From assembly GCF_040581415.1 (NCBI RefSeq), contig NZ_CP114014.1, positions 1,178,001 to 1,242,000 on the forward strand: a DNA stretch of 64,000 nt, in the 5' to 3' direction. The DNA comes from Paraconexibacter sp040581415 (GTDB lineage: Bacteria; Actinomycetota; Thermoleophilia; Solirubrobacterales; Solirubrobacteraceae). Below the pieces are notes generated by a model. The model was not told the DNA's origin, ran no database searches, and saw only the letters and a list, made by a program, of their open reading frames with translations. Each line of letters starts with the position of its first letter. Within the stretch, counting starts at the first letter, position 1. Made by a program: the position numbers and the translations under genes. Shown piece after piece: positions 18,075-26,115 of this stretch.

Positions 18075-18536
18075 GTGGCCCGCAACGAGATCCATGTCGA
18101 TGTCCCGCCGGAGCGCGTGTGGGCGGTCCTCGCGGACGGGCGCAGCTACGGACACTGGGTCGTCGGCTCGAGCGAGATCCGCGATGTCGAGCCCGGGTTT
18201 CCGGCGGTCGGGACCGCGTTCCACCACAAGGTCGGCATCGGTCCGCTGAAGGTCGCCGACCACACCAGCGTCCTGGAGAGCGACGCCCCGCACGTGCTGA
18301 AGCTGAAGGCCAAGGCGCGCCCGCTCGGGACCGCGCTGGTGTCGCTCGAGCTGCGGCCCCAGAACGGTGGCACCCGCGTGATCATGGTCGAGGACGCGGG
18401 TGACAAGCTCACGCAGCTGGTCTTCAACCCCCTGACCCACCTCTTGGTCCGCGGCCGCAACGTCGAGTCGCTCGAGCGGCTGAAGGCGATGGCCGAAGGG
18501 CGCGGCCCGTCGCTCCCGGACGCCGCCTCGTCGTAA
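18075..18536 (+). CDS. SRPBCC family protein
   Basis: A 153-residue START/SRPBCC-like protein. It opens with the usual strand and helix (EIHVDVPPERVWAVLADGRSYGHWVVGSSEI) and shows the curved-sheet pattern (LKLKAKARPLGTALVSLEL, GGTRVIMVED) with a final amphipathic helix (HLLVRGRNVESLERLKAMAE). Such proteins hold a hydrophobic ligand in a cavity; the ligand here cannot be told. The start is a GTG at 18075. It is convergent with the WYL regulator gene, 22 bases away. Confidence 0.8.
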   Translation: MARNEIHVDVPPERVWAVLADGRSYGHWVVGSSEIRDVEPGFPAVGTAFHHKVGIGPLKVADHTSVLESDAPHVLKLKAKARPLGTALVSLELRPQNGGTRVIMVEDAGDKLTQLVFNPLTHLLVRGRNVESLERLKAMAEGRGPSLPDAASS

Positions 18537-18558
18537 GCACCCCCCGCCGGGGCGAGCG

Positions 18559-19533
18559 TCAGGCCGCTTCCGCGCTGCGGCCACCGAGGCGCATGGCCAC
18601 CCGCCGCGCCTCGTCGACGAACTCAGGCGGATCCAGGACCGTGAGGTCGTGGTCCATGAGCGCGATCCACACGAGGAACGGTCGCGACCAGCCGCCGACC
18701 GTGGTGACGATGCAGTGCGCGTCGCCGTCCGGCGTGACGGTCGCGCGGCTCGCGGGGACGCGGCCGGTCAGCTCGGTGAACGGCGCGTGCACGCGCACCC
18801 GGCCCGGGACCGGGCTGGCCGTCGTGGTCGACCCGCGGATGGACTGCTTGACGTAGGCCGCCGCATCGCCGCCCGGGACCTCGCGCCGGCGCCCGCGACC
18901 GCCGGGCCGCACGCCGCCGGCGATGCGGTCGACGCGGAACGTCCGCCAGTCCTCGCGGTCCAGGTCGTACGCGACCAGGTACCAGCGCCAGCCCGAGTGG
19001 ACGAGCGCGTTCGGCTCGGTCTCGCGCCGGGTCTCGGCACCGTCCTTCGCGCCGTAGGCGAAGCTCAGGCGCACCCCGTCGCGGCAGGCCGAGGCGATCG
19101 TGGCCAGCAGGTCGGGGTCGATCTGGGGACCGTCGACCTGGAACGCCGACGTCGCGCCGGCGAGCGCCTGGACCCGGCGGCGCAGCCGGTCGGGGAGCAG
19201 CTGCTCGAGCTTGGCGAGCGCGCGCACGGACGTCTCCTCGATCCCGCCGATCGACCCGGTCGCCGCCGTCCGCAGCCCGATCGCGACGGCGACCGCCTCC
19301 TGGTCGTCGAGCAGCAGCGGCGGCAGGTCGGCGCCCGCGCCCAGGCGGTAGCCGCCCGCGACACCGGGCGCCGCCTCGATCGGATACCCGAGTCCCCGCA
19401 GCTTGTCGACGTCGCGCCGGATGGTGCGTGAGCCGACCTCGAGCCGGCCCGCGAGCTCGGGACCGCTCCACTCGCGCCGCTGCTGCAGCAGCGAGAGCAA
19501 CGCGAGGAGGCGGGACGACGTCGGAACGGACAT
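18559..19533 (-). CDS. WYL-domain transcriptional regulator (DeoR-type HTH)
   Basis: A 324-residue regulator. Residues 1-60 form a winged helix-turn-helix (SSRLLALLSLLQQRREWSG, GSRTIRRDVDKLRGLGYPIE). The WYL domain starts near residue 140 and carries the ligand-sensing core (RETEPNALVHSGWRWYLVAYD, with the WYL triad read as WYL, then TFRVDRI). A C-terminal WCX-like extension follows. The ATG at 19533 is the first residue of the usual family N-terminus. The gene diverges from a DHA2 drug exporter, and two near-identical palindromes fill the 93 bases between them, so it most likely controls itself and the exporter. Confidence 0.88.
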   Translation of the reverse strand: MSVPTSSRLLALLSLLQQRREWSGPELAGRLEVGSRTIRRDVDKLRGLGYPIEAAPGVAGGYRLGAGADLPPLLLDDQEAVAVAIGLRTAATGSIGGIEETSVRALAKLEQLLPDRLRRRVQALAGATSAFQVDGPQIDPDLLATIASACRDGVRLSFAYGAKDGAETRRETEPNALVHSGWRWYLVAYDLDREDWRTFRVDRIAGGVRPGGRGRRREVPGGDAAAYVKQSIRGSTTTASPVPGRVRVHAPFTELTGRVPASRATVTPDGDAHCIVTTVGGWSRPFLVWIALMDHDLTVLDPPEFVDEARRVAMRLGGRSAEAA

Positions 19534-19552
19534 ATGGTGATCGTCGCAGGCC

Positions 19553-19575
19553 TTGCGGTCAAAAGCTGACCGCAA
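19553..19575. promoter_or_regulatory. operator 1 in the WYL/DHA2 intergenic region
   Basis: A perfect palindrome, TTGCGGTCA-N5-TGACCGCAA. Its centre (19564) is 31 bp, about three helical turns, from that of the second copy at 19595. It is probably bound by the WYL regulator encoded next to it. Confidence 0.7.
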
Positions 19576-19583
19576 GCGAGCAA

Positions 19584-19606
19584 TTGCGGTCAATACCTGA
19601 CCGCGA
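19584..19606. promoter_or_regulatory. operator 2 in the WYL/DHA2 intergenic region
   Basis: Second copy of the palindrome, TTGCGGTCA-N5-TGACCGCGA, with one mismatch in the last half-site. It ends 20 bases before the exporter ATG, so a bound protein would cover the exporter start region. Confidence 0.7.
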
Positions 19607-19626
19607 GCCGCGAGAGGATTCCGGAC

Positions 19627-21123
19627 ATGGCCACGACGACCGCGCCCAGCCCACCCCCGACAGCACTGCTCAAGGAGCCACCGGCGACGACGGACGAGAC
19701 GCCGCCGATCCCGCGCCGCGTCTGGCTCGGGTTCCTCGTCGTCATCACGGCGGCGGTCATGGACCTGCTCGACTCGACGATCGCCCAGACGGCCGCGCCC
19801 GCGATCCGCGCGGACCTCGGCGGGTCCTACACGAGCATCGAGTGGATCTCCGCGTCCTACACGCTCGCGCTGGCCGTCGGCCTGCTGGTCGGCGGTCGGC
19901 TTGGCGACCTGTTCGGCCGGCGCCGCGTCCTGCTGATCGGCATGGCCGGCTTCACGGGCGCCTCCGTGCTCTGCGCCCTCGCGCCGTCGACGGATGCGCT
20001 CATCGCTGCCCGCGTGCTGCAGGGCGCGGTCGGCGCGATCATGCTGCCGCAGGGCTTCGGCCTGATCCGCGAGCTCTTCGGGGACGCCGGCCAGCAGAAG
20101 GCGTTCGCGGTCTTCGGCCCGGTGATGGGCATGTCCGCCGTGCTCGGCCCGGTCCTCGGCGGCGCGCTCGTCGACCTGGACCTGTTCGGCACCGGCTGGC
20201 GGGCGATCTTCCTGGTGAACCTCCCGATCGGCATCGCCGCCATCTGGATGGGCCGCCGGTACCTGCCCGACGTGCCGCCGTCGGCTCCGGGCGGCCGCAT
20301 CGACCTGCCCAGCATCGGGCTGGCGGGCTTCGGCGTCTTCGCAGTGATCTACCCGCTCATCGAGGGCCGTGAGCTCGGCTGGCCGGCGTGGTCGGTCGCG
20401 CTCGTGTTCGCCGGCCTCGGCGTCCTGGCGGCGTTCGGCGTCCGGCAAGGCAAGCTCGCCCGCGGCGGCGACGGCCGCCGCGCCCCGCTCGTGGATCCGT
20501 CGATCCTGCGGCGCCGCGCCTACGTCGGCGGCCTGGTGCTCGTCGTCTGCTTCATCGGCGCGATGGGCGGGATGATCCTGGCGCTCAACGTGATGCTGCA
20601 GGCCGGGCTCGGGTTCACGCCGCTGGAGTGCGGCGTCGCCACGATCGCCATCCCGCTCACGGCGATCCTCGGCTCGATCACCTCGTCCGTCCTGCTCGAG
20701 CGTCTCGGCCGGACCACGATCCACATCGGGACGGCGACGATGGCGACCGGCCTGGTGCTGGTCGACCTCGTCCTGCGCGACGCGGGCGCGGACCTGAGCG
20801 CCTGGTCGCTCGCGGCACCGCTGGCGCTGACGGGCTTCGGCATGGGGATGGTCTTCGTCCCGATGTTCGACGTGATCCTGGCCGGGGTGCTGCCCACCCA
20901 GCTCGGCTCGGCCTCGGGCCTCCTCGAGTCGGTGCAGCAGTTCGGCATGTCGCTCGGGATCGCGGTGGTCGGGACCGTCCTGTTCGACGTGGTCGGCGAC
21001 GGCACGTCCGCGGCGGTCTTCGTCCGGGCCGCCGACCACGCGCTGCTGGTGGCGGTCGGCTTTCTGGTGGCGGCGTTCACCGTCACGTGGTGGCTCCCGC
21101 GGCACGCCCGCGAGCAGGGCTGA
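19627..21123 (+). CDS. DHA2 family drug exporter (EmrB/QacA-like MFS)
   Basis: A 498-residue major facilitator with about 14 membrane helices, the DHA2 number. Visible signatures are AAVMDLLDSTIAQTAAPAI in helix 1 (motif D1), GGRLGDLFGRRRVLL in loop 2-3 (motif A) and GPVLGGALVD in helix 5 (motif C, typical of exporters). It should expel lipophilic drugs or metabolites in exchange for protons. The ATG at 19627 has a GAGAGGA motif about nine bases upstream. It diverges from the WYL regulator gene across two palindromic operators and is probably repressed or induced through it. Confidence 0.9.
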   Translation: MATTTAPSPPPTALLKEPPATTDETPPIPRRVWLGFLVVITAAVMDLLDSTIAQTAAPAIRADLGGSYTSIEWISASYTLALAVGLLVGGRLGDLFGRRRVLLIGMAGFTGASVLCALAPSTDALIAARVLQGAVGAIMLPQGFGLIRELFGDAGQQKAFAVFGPVMGMSAVLGPVLGGALVDLDLFGTGWRAIFLVNLPIGIAAIWMGRRYLPDVPPSAPGGRIDLPSIGLAGFGVFAVIYPLIEGRELGWPAWSVALVFAGLGVLAAFGVRQGKLARGGDGRRAPLVDPSILRRRAYVGGLVLVVCFIGAMGGMILALNVMLQAGLGFTPLECGVATIAIPLTAILGSITSSVLLERLGRTTIHIGTATMATGLVLVDLVLRDAGADLSAWSLAAPLALTGFGMGMVFVPMFDVILAGVLPTQLGSASGLLESVQQFGMSLGIAVVGTVLFDVVGDGTSAAVFVRAADHALLVAVGFLVAAFTVTWWLPRHAREQG

Positions 21124-21211
21124 GCGTCGGGGGCGGCACCGGTGGGTCGTCCTGCGGGCGGCCCACCAGGTGCGGCTGGACGTGGGGCGCGGCCCGGACG
21201 AAGATGCGGGC

Positions 21212-22351
21212 ATGGCCATCACCACGCACTGGTACCTGCCGACGACCGGCGACGCCCGGTCGATCCTCGGATCGCTGCGCGTCATGGGTCGCCACGATCG
21301 CCGGCCCGACGACGAGCCGGGCGCCCGCCCGCCGTCGATCGACTACCTCGCGCAGATCGCCCGTGCGGCCGAGGACATGGGCTTCGACGCCGCCCTGACG
21401 CCGACCGGGACCTGGTGCGACGACGCGTGGATCACGACCGCGGCGCTCACGGCGATGACCACGAAGCTGCGGTACCTCGTCGCGCTCCGCCCGGGCCTCG
21501 CCTCGCCGACGCTCGTCGCGCAGCAGGCCGCGACCTACCAGCGCATCTCCGGCGGCCGGCTGCTGCTCAACACGGTCATCGGCGGCGACGACCCTGAGCA
21601 GCAGCGGTTCGGCGACTACCTCGGCAAGGACGAGCGCTACGTCCGCGGCGAGGAATGGCTCGAGGCCTTCCGCGGCGCGTGGACGGGCGAGCCGTTCTCC
21701 ATGGACGGCGAGTACGTCAAGGTCACGGGCGCCTTCGTCGTCAACCCGCCGGCGTTCCCCGAGATCTACCTGGGGGGCGCGTCACCCGCCGCGCTGCGCT
21801 GCGCCGCGCGGCAGGCCGACGTCTTCCTCCACTGGGGCGAGCCGCCCGAGGCCATCGCGAGGCAGATCGACAGCGTCAAGGAGCTCAGCGCGCAGATCCG
21901 CGAACAGCCCGACCCGCTGCGCTTCGGCATCCGGCTGCAGGTCATCGCGCGCCCCACCGCCGACGAGGCGTGGGCGGCTGCCGAGTGCTGGCTCGACGGG
22001 GCGGACGACGACGTCGTCGACGGCATGCAGGCAGCGCTCGGGAGCGCGGTGTCCGAAGGCCAGAAGCGCCAGCTCGCGCTGCACGGCGGCAGCCGGGACA
22101 ACCTCGTGGTCTCGCCGAACCTGTGGGCGGGGCCGGGCCTGCTGCGCCCGGGATCGGGGACGGCGCTGGTGGGCAGCTACGAGGACATCGCCGACCGGCT
22201 CGCCGAGTACCACGACCTCGGCGTCACCGAGTTCATCCTCTCGGGCTACCCGCACCTGGAGGAGGCGTACTGGGTGGGTGAGGGCGTGCACCCGGTCCTG
22301 CGCGAACGCGGGCTCCTGGCCGAGCCAGGGTCGCTGCACGCGGTGGCGTAG
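21212..22351 (+). CDS. LLM-class FMNH2-dependent monooxygenase, SsuD-like
   Basis: A 379-residue luciferase-like protein. The N-terminus (HWYLPTTGDAR), LRPGLASPTLVAQQAATYQRISGGRLLLN-type segment, VIGGDDPEQQRFGDYLGKDERY and the end (GSYEDIADRLAEYHDLGVTEFILSGYPHLEEAY) follow alkanesulfonate monooxygenase SsuD closely, including length. SsuD releases sulfite from alkanesulfonates using FMNH2 supplied by a separate reductase. No sulfonate transporter or reductase is adjacent here, so the substrate may be different and the enzyme may serve another sulfonate or C-S compound. The ATG at 21212 gives the family start (MAITTHWYLP); an upstream in-frame GTG at 21170 is less likely. It follows the exporter in the same direction, 88 bases on. 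Confidence 0.82.
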   Translation: MAITTHWYLPTTGDARSILGSLRVMGRHDRRPDDEPGARPPSIDYLAQIARAAEDMGFDAALTPTGTWCDDAWITTAALTAMTTKLRYLVALRPGLASPTLVAQQAATYQRISGGRLLLNTVIGGDDPEQQRFGDYLGKDERYVRGEEWLEAFRGAWTGEPFSMDGEYVKVTGAFVVNPPAFPEIYLGGASPAALRCAARQADVFLHWGEPPEAIARQIDSVKELSAQIREQPDPLRFGIRLQVIARPTADEAWAAAECWLDGADDDVVDGMQAALGSAVSEGQKRQLALHGGSRDNLVVSPNLWAGPGLLRPGSGTALVGSYEDIADRLAEYHDLGVTEFILSGYPHLEEAYWVGEGVHPVLRERGLLAEPGSLHAVA

Positions 22352-22354
22352 CGT

Positions 22355-22750
22355 CTAGGACCCGGCCGGCCGGAACGGGCCGGCCTCGCTCGACGCGATC
22401 TTCGCGTGGGCGGCCGCGATGCTGTCGACGACGTTGAGGGTCTGGGTGAGCGCGCTCAGCTCCATCAGGCGCAGGACCGGTCCGGGGCTGCAGACCGTGA
22501 CGAGGAAGCGGCCCGCGGTCACCCGTCGACGGGTGGCGTTGAGCAGGATCGAGAGGGCGGTCGAGTCGGCGAACGTCACGCCCCGCAGGTCGACGATCAG
22601 GTCGGTGATCGGCTCGTCGGCCTGCTGCGCGAGCGCGGTCTTGAAGGTCTCGGCGGTGGCGACGTCGAGCGCGCCGCGGAACGCGACCACGCGATGCGGG
22701 CCCGGGAGCTCGTCGGCGGTGACGAGCGAGAGGTGGGGCCGGTCGGTCAT
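22355..22750 (-). CDS. STAS-domain anti-sigma antagonist (RsbV-like)
   Basis: A 131-residue STAS protein, last gene of a five-gene operon. The phosphorylatable serine is in TFADSTALSILLNA (the DS motif after strand 3). In partner-switching systems the unphosphorylated form binds the RsbW-like kinase and frees its sigma factor. Its ATG overlaps the stop of the kinase gene by four bases (ATGA), so the kinase and its antagonist are translated in step. A second STAS gene is at the other end of the operon. The 3' end lies three bases from the stop of the convergent monooxygenase gene. Confidence 0.88.
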   Translation of the reverse strand: MTDRPHLSLVTADELPGPHRVVAFRGALDVATAETFKTALAQQADEPITDLIVDLRGVTFADSTALSILLNATRRRVTAGRFLVTVCSPGPVLRLMELSALTQTLNVVDSIAAAHAKIASSEAGPFRPAGS

Positions 22751-23157
22751 GGCCTAGGGGCTCCGTGGTCGGTCGCGAACCAGACGCAGGTCGGATCGGC
22801 GCGCGCGCCCCAGTCGGAGGCGACGGCGTCGATGAGCTGGAGGCCGCGCCCGCCACGGTCGTCGGGGGTGCGTCCGGCGATCATCGCCCCGGTGCCGTCG
22901 TCGCGCACCTCGACGCGAACGCCCGTCGCGGTGCGCGCCGCCAGGACGTGGATTTGGCCGCCGGCCGGACCGTGCCGCACGCTGTTGGTGACGAGCTCGC
23001 TGAGGCCGAGCGCGAGGTCGGCGTGCTGGTCGGGCGTGAGGAAGTGACCCCAGGCGGCAAGCGCGCTGCGTGCGTCCCCGGGCGAATCGGGGTCGGCGGC
23101 CAGCGTCAGACGCAGGTCGCCGTGATCGTTTGCGGGAACGGTGGGGGCCATGGTCAA
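22747..23157 (-). CDS. RsbW-like anti-sigma kinase (GHKL ATPase)
   Basis: A 136-residue single-domain ATPase of the HATPase_c_2 type. The N box is LGLSELVTNSVRHG, the G1 box VEVRDDGTG and the G2 box GGRGLQLIDAVASDWG. The family phosphorylates STAS antagonists on serine and binds a sigma factor. No sigma-B-type gene is in the window close by, so its target sigma is elsewhere, or the output is not a sigma factor. Start and stop overlap the neighbouring genes by four bases on both sides. Confidence 0.88.
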   Translation of the reverse strand: MTMAPTVPANDHGDLRLTLAADPDSPGDARSALAAWGHFLTPDQHADLALGLSELVTNSVRHGPAGGQIHVLAARTATGVRVEVRDDGTGAMIAGRTPDDRGGRGLQLIDAVASDWGARADPTCVWFATDHGAPRP

Positions 23158-24812
23158 GCGGGGTGGTAGGCGGTGAGGATGGCAACATCGTCGTCGAAGC
23201 GCCCACTCGAGTCGAGCGCGGCCTCCAGCAGCACGTCGCCGAGGCGACCGTGCGGGACGGCCACGTCGCCGCAGCGCGTCGCGAGGCGCTCGAGCGACAC
23301 CAGCAGGTCCTCGTCCCGCCGCTCGACGAGCCCGTCGGTGTAGAGGACGAGCTGCGACCCCCGGGGAAAGGCCGCGACCGCTTCCGCGCGGCGGTGCGGA
23401 CCGAACCCGAGCGGCGGCGACAGCGCGTCGCGCAGGGCGTCGACCGTCCCGTCCGCGTGGCGCAGCAGCGCCGGGAGGTGGCCCGCGCTGGCGTACCGCA
23501 TCCGGGCAGCAGCGGGGTCGACGAGCAGGTAGAGGACGGTGACCATCGTCCGGAGCCCGGCCACGAACGGGTCCAGCCGGCCCAGCAGCTCACCCGGCTC
23601 GCGGTGGTTCAGCGCCAGCGCGTGCATCGCGCTGCGGACCTGGCCCATCGTCACGGCGGCCTGCAGCCCCTTGCCGGCCACGTCCCCGATGCACAGCCCG
23701 ACACAGCCGTCGGGGAAGGTGATCGCGTCGTACCAGTCGCCGCCGACCGCCCCGTCCGCGGCCTGCGGGTGGTAGTGGGCCACGAGGGTCAGCGCGCCCT
23801 CCGGCAGCGTGCTGGGCAGCATCGAGCGCTGGAAGGTCTCGGCGATGCGCCGCTCGCGGCGGACGGTCTCGCCGTGGGCGATGACGGCGGCCGCGCGGTC
23901 CCCGATCGCAGCGAGCAGCGCAACGTGCTCCGGCGCGAACGAGCCGGTCCGGTCGGCGCCGACGTGCAGGACGCCGACCACCTGGCCGGCGACGCGGAGC
24001 GGCACCACGACCAGCGACCGGTCCGGGCGGCTGGGTGCGGCGGTGACGCGCTCGTCGCGCGCGACGTCGTCGACCACGATGGCGCGGCCCGTGCGGGCGC
24101 ACTCGCCGCTCACGCCCGCGTCGATGGGCTGCCGCCAGCCGATGAAGTCGGACCCCTCGACGCCGAGCCGGTGGACGATCGTCAGGTGGCGCCCGTCGGG
24201 CTCCAGGAGCAGCAGCGTGCTGCGCTGGCCGCCGACGAGCTCGCGCGCCTGCTCCAGCAGGGCGACCATGCCGCCCTGCGATCCGGTGTCCTCGATCGCG
24301 GCGACCGTGATCCGCTCGAGCGTCTCGAGCCGGCGGACGGCGCGCTCGGCCTGGTCCTTGGCGTCCTCGAGCTCCTGCTGACGATCGCTCAGCTGACGCT
24401 GGACCGCGATGAGCGCGTGGTTCATCGCGAGCAGCTGCACGACGCGCTGCTCGTGCTGGCGGTCCGGCGGCTCGGCGACGACGAGCAGCCCCGCCTCGCT
24501 GTGGCGCACGTGGACCACCCGTTCCACCAGCTCCGCGTCGGGTGCGCCACTTGCGAGCGCGAGGGTCGCCGTCGCCCAGTCCTGGTCGGCCGCCTGCCCG
24601 GCCAGCGCGAGGAACGCCGCGCGCTGGGGTCGGCATACGAGGTCCGCGAACCGGGACCCGGTGAGCTCGCGGCCGGCGAAGGCCTGCAGTCCGACGCTCG
24701 CCGAGACGACGGTGCCCTCCGGGGCGAGGACCGCCGCCCAGAGCGCCTCCGAGCGCTCGAAGAACGCCTCGAGCGCGCGCAGGTCCGCGAGCTGCCGGAT
24801 CACCCCGCTCAC
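23154..24812 (-). CDS. PAS-GAF-SpoIIE PP2C phosphatase (RsbU-like)
   Basis: A 552-residue multidomain protein. An N-terminal PAS-like domain (about 1-120) is followed by a coiled coil (RQLSDRQQELEDAKDQAERAVRRLETLE), a GAF domain (about 170-320) and a SpoIIE phosphatase domain (about 335-552). Metal-binding and catalytic motifs are intact: GGDWYDA, GDVAGKG, YASAGHLP, YTDGLVERR and DDDVAIL. It should dephosphorylate one or both STAS proteins of the operon. It overlaps the B12-domain gene before it and the kinase gene after it by four bases each, which suggests fixed stoichiometry. Confidence 0.9.
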   Translation of the reverse strand: MSGVIRQLADLRALEAFFERSEALWAAVLAPEGTVVSASVGLQAFAGRELTGSRFADLVCRPQRAAFLALAGQAADQDWATATLALASGAPDAELVERVVHVRHSEAGLLVVAEPPDRQHEQRVVQLLAMNHALIAVQRQLSDRQQELEDAKDQAERAVRRLETLERITVAAIEDTGSQGGMVALLEQARELVGGQRSTLLLLEPDGRHLTIVHRLGVEGSDFIGWRQPIDAGVSGECARTGRAIVVDDVARDERVTAAPSRPDRSLVVVPLRVAGQVVGVLHVGADRTGSFAPEHVALLAAIGDRAAAVIAHGETVRRERRIAETFQRSMLPSTLPEGALTLVAHYHPQAADGAVGGDWYDAITFPDGCVGLCIGDVAGKGLQAAVTMGQVRSAMHALALNHREPGELLGRLDPFVAGLRTMVTVLYLLVDPAAARMRYASAGHLPALLRHADGTVDALRDALSPPLGFGPHRRAEAVAAFPRGSQLVLYTDGLVERRDEDLLVSLERLATRCGDVAVPHGRLGDVLLEAALDSSGRFDDDVAILTAYHPA

Positions 24813-25486
24813 CGGCTCCGGGTGACCGCGCCGAGCTGCTGCAGGAGCTGCGCCGGGTCGGCGGCGTAGAGGTCGGCGCCGACGTGGGCAACGGCTTCGC
24901 GCCCATCCGCGTAGCCCTGCCCGCCGACCACCATGAGCGGCGGCCGCTCGAGCTCGTCCAGGGCCTGGCGGACCGTTGCGACCGCGTCCAGCTGCTCGGG
25001 GCGTGACGTCGACACCGCGACGACCAGCGCGCCGTGGGCGGCGGCGACGGAGGCGAACGCCTCGGCCGGCGCGGCGGGGCCGAGGTCCAGCACCCGCCAG
25101 CCGGCGGCCTGCAGGAAGTCGCCGACCATCCGCGCGCCGAGGCCGTGGAAGTCGTCGGGGCCGGAGCCGAGCACGGCGACCGGGCGCGCGGCGACCGCCG
25201 GGACACGGGGCAGGCGGCCCGACAGCGACGCGAGGACGCCGGCCGTGATCGCGGTCGCCAGGTGCTCGTCGCCGATGCTGATCTTGGCCTGCTCCCAGAG
25301 CGTCCCCAGCTGGCGCATGACCGGGGTGAGGACGTCGAGGTACGTCGTGGCGACGGGGAGTCCGCGGGCGATCCCGTCGTCGATCGCGCGCTGCGCACGG
25401 CCGGCGTCCGCGTCCAGGAGGGCCGCCAGGTACCTGGAGCGCGTGAGGAGGAGATCGTCGGTGGCCGTCGCCGGGGAGTCGGGCAT
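24809..25486 (-). CDS. B12-binding sensor protein with CarH-like photoreceptor residues
   Basis: A 225-residue protein with a four-helix cap (about 10-90) and a Rossmann-like cobalamin domain (about 100-220). The lower-ligand motif D112-x-H114-x-x-G117 is intact (DDFHGLG). In the cap, Trp64 is followed at +10 and +11 by Glu74-His75 (LWEQAKISIGDEH), the same spacing as the Trp-x9-Glu-His set that packs over the adenosyl group in the light sensor CarH. Unlike CarH it lacks a MerR DNA-binding domain; it stands alone in an operon with a phosphatase, kinase and two STAS proteins. A role as an adenosylcobalamin-based light or cobalamin sensor feeding the partner switch is inference. It could instead bind methylcobalamin as a methyltransferase partner, but no methyltransferase gene is near. 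Confidence 0.82.
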   Translation of the reverse strand: MPDSPATATDDLLLTRSRYLAALLDADAGRAQRAIDDGIARGLPVATTYLDVLTPVMRQLGTLWEQAKISIGDEHLATAITAGVLASLSGRLPRVPAVAARPVAVLGSGPDDFHGLGARMVGDFLQAAGWRVLDLGPAAPAEAFASVAAAHGALVVAVSTSRPEQLDAVATVRQALDELERPPLMVVGGQGYADGREAVAHVGADLYAADPAQLLQQLGAVTRSR

Positions 25487-25508
25487 GCGGACCGTCAGGC
25501 GTGGCTGG

Positions 25509-25880
25509 TCACGGGAGGAACGGGAGGGTGGTGGTGAGGCCGGCGAGCTCGAACACCCGCCAGATGCGTGGGTGGCCGTGCAGGATGGTCAGGCGCTGGT
25601 CGCTGAGAGCGATGCGCTGGTGCAGCTGGATCAGGGCGTTGACGCCGCTCGAGTCGACGAACGTGAGGCCCCCGAGGTCGACGACGATCTCGGGCACGTC
25701 GCTGCGCTCGGCCACGTCCAGGACCTCCTGCAGCTCCGGGAGCGCTGCGAGGTCGAGCTCGCCGTGGACGGCGACGACGAACGCACGCTGTCCCTCGCGC
25801 GTCTCGATCCGGAAGCGTGGCGACCGCACGGGGAGCCCGTCGTCGGGACATCGCGTGTCGGCAGGACCGTCCACTTCCAC
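25509..25880 (-). CDS. STAS-domain anti-sigma antagonist, first gene of operon
   Basis: A 123-residue STAS protein with the serine motif TFVDSSGVNALIQLHQRI. It precedes the B12-domain gene by 22 bases and shares orientation with the four genes that follow. The first 20 residues are polar and Pro-rich, and a GTG further in (before RSPRFRIE) is an alternative start. Two STAS proteins in one switch suggest either two inputs or one antagonist and one scaffold-like protein as in stressosomes. Confidence 0.85.
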   Translation of the reverse strand: MEVDGPADTRCPDDGLPVRSPRFRIETREGQRAFVVAVHGELDLAALPELQEVLDVAERSDVPEIVVDLGGLTFVDSSGVNALIQLHQRIALSDQRLTILHGHPRIWRVFELAGLTTTLPFLP

Positions 25881-26075
25881 ACCCCAGTATCGATTCGAGA
25901 GCAGGCGACGCGGTCCGTGGGGTCCACCGCTGAGAGTGGGCCCGGCCCGCGAAGGTCCCGACTGGGCGGCCGCCTCCGGTCAGAAGGCAGCGACACCGAC
26001 AAACCTACACCTCGTGCCGGGTTCTGGCACGTGGCGCGTCAGAACGCTCCGGATCTGCGGGTCGCGTCCTCGGCG
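25881..26075 (-). promoter_or_regulatory. upstream region of the partner-switch operon
   Basis: The 195 bases between the STAS start and the next gene's terminator must hold the operon promoter. I could not find a convincing -10/-35 pair or an operator palindrome. Confidence 0.35.
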
Positions 26076-26104
26076 GCGATGGCCGGCCGCCCGCCGGCCA
26101 TCGC
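26076..26104 (-). terminator. strong hairpin terminator
   Basis: A perfect 12-bp stem (GCGATGGCCGGC / GCCGGCCATCGC) with a five-base loop lies 11 bases beyond the stop of the minus-strand gene at 26116. It should insulate that gene from the operon that follows. Confidence 0.65.
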
Positions 26105-26115
26105 TGCCGGGTGGT

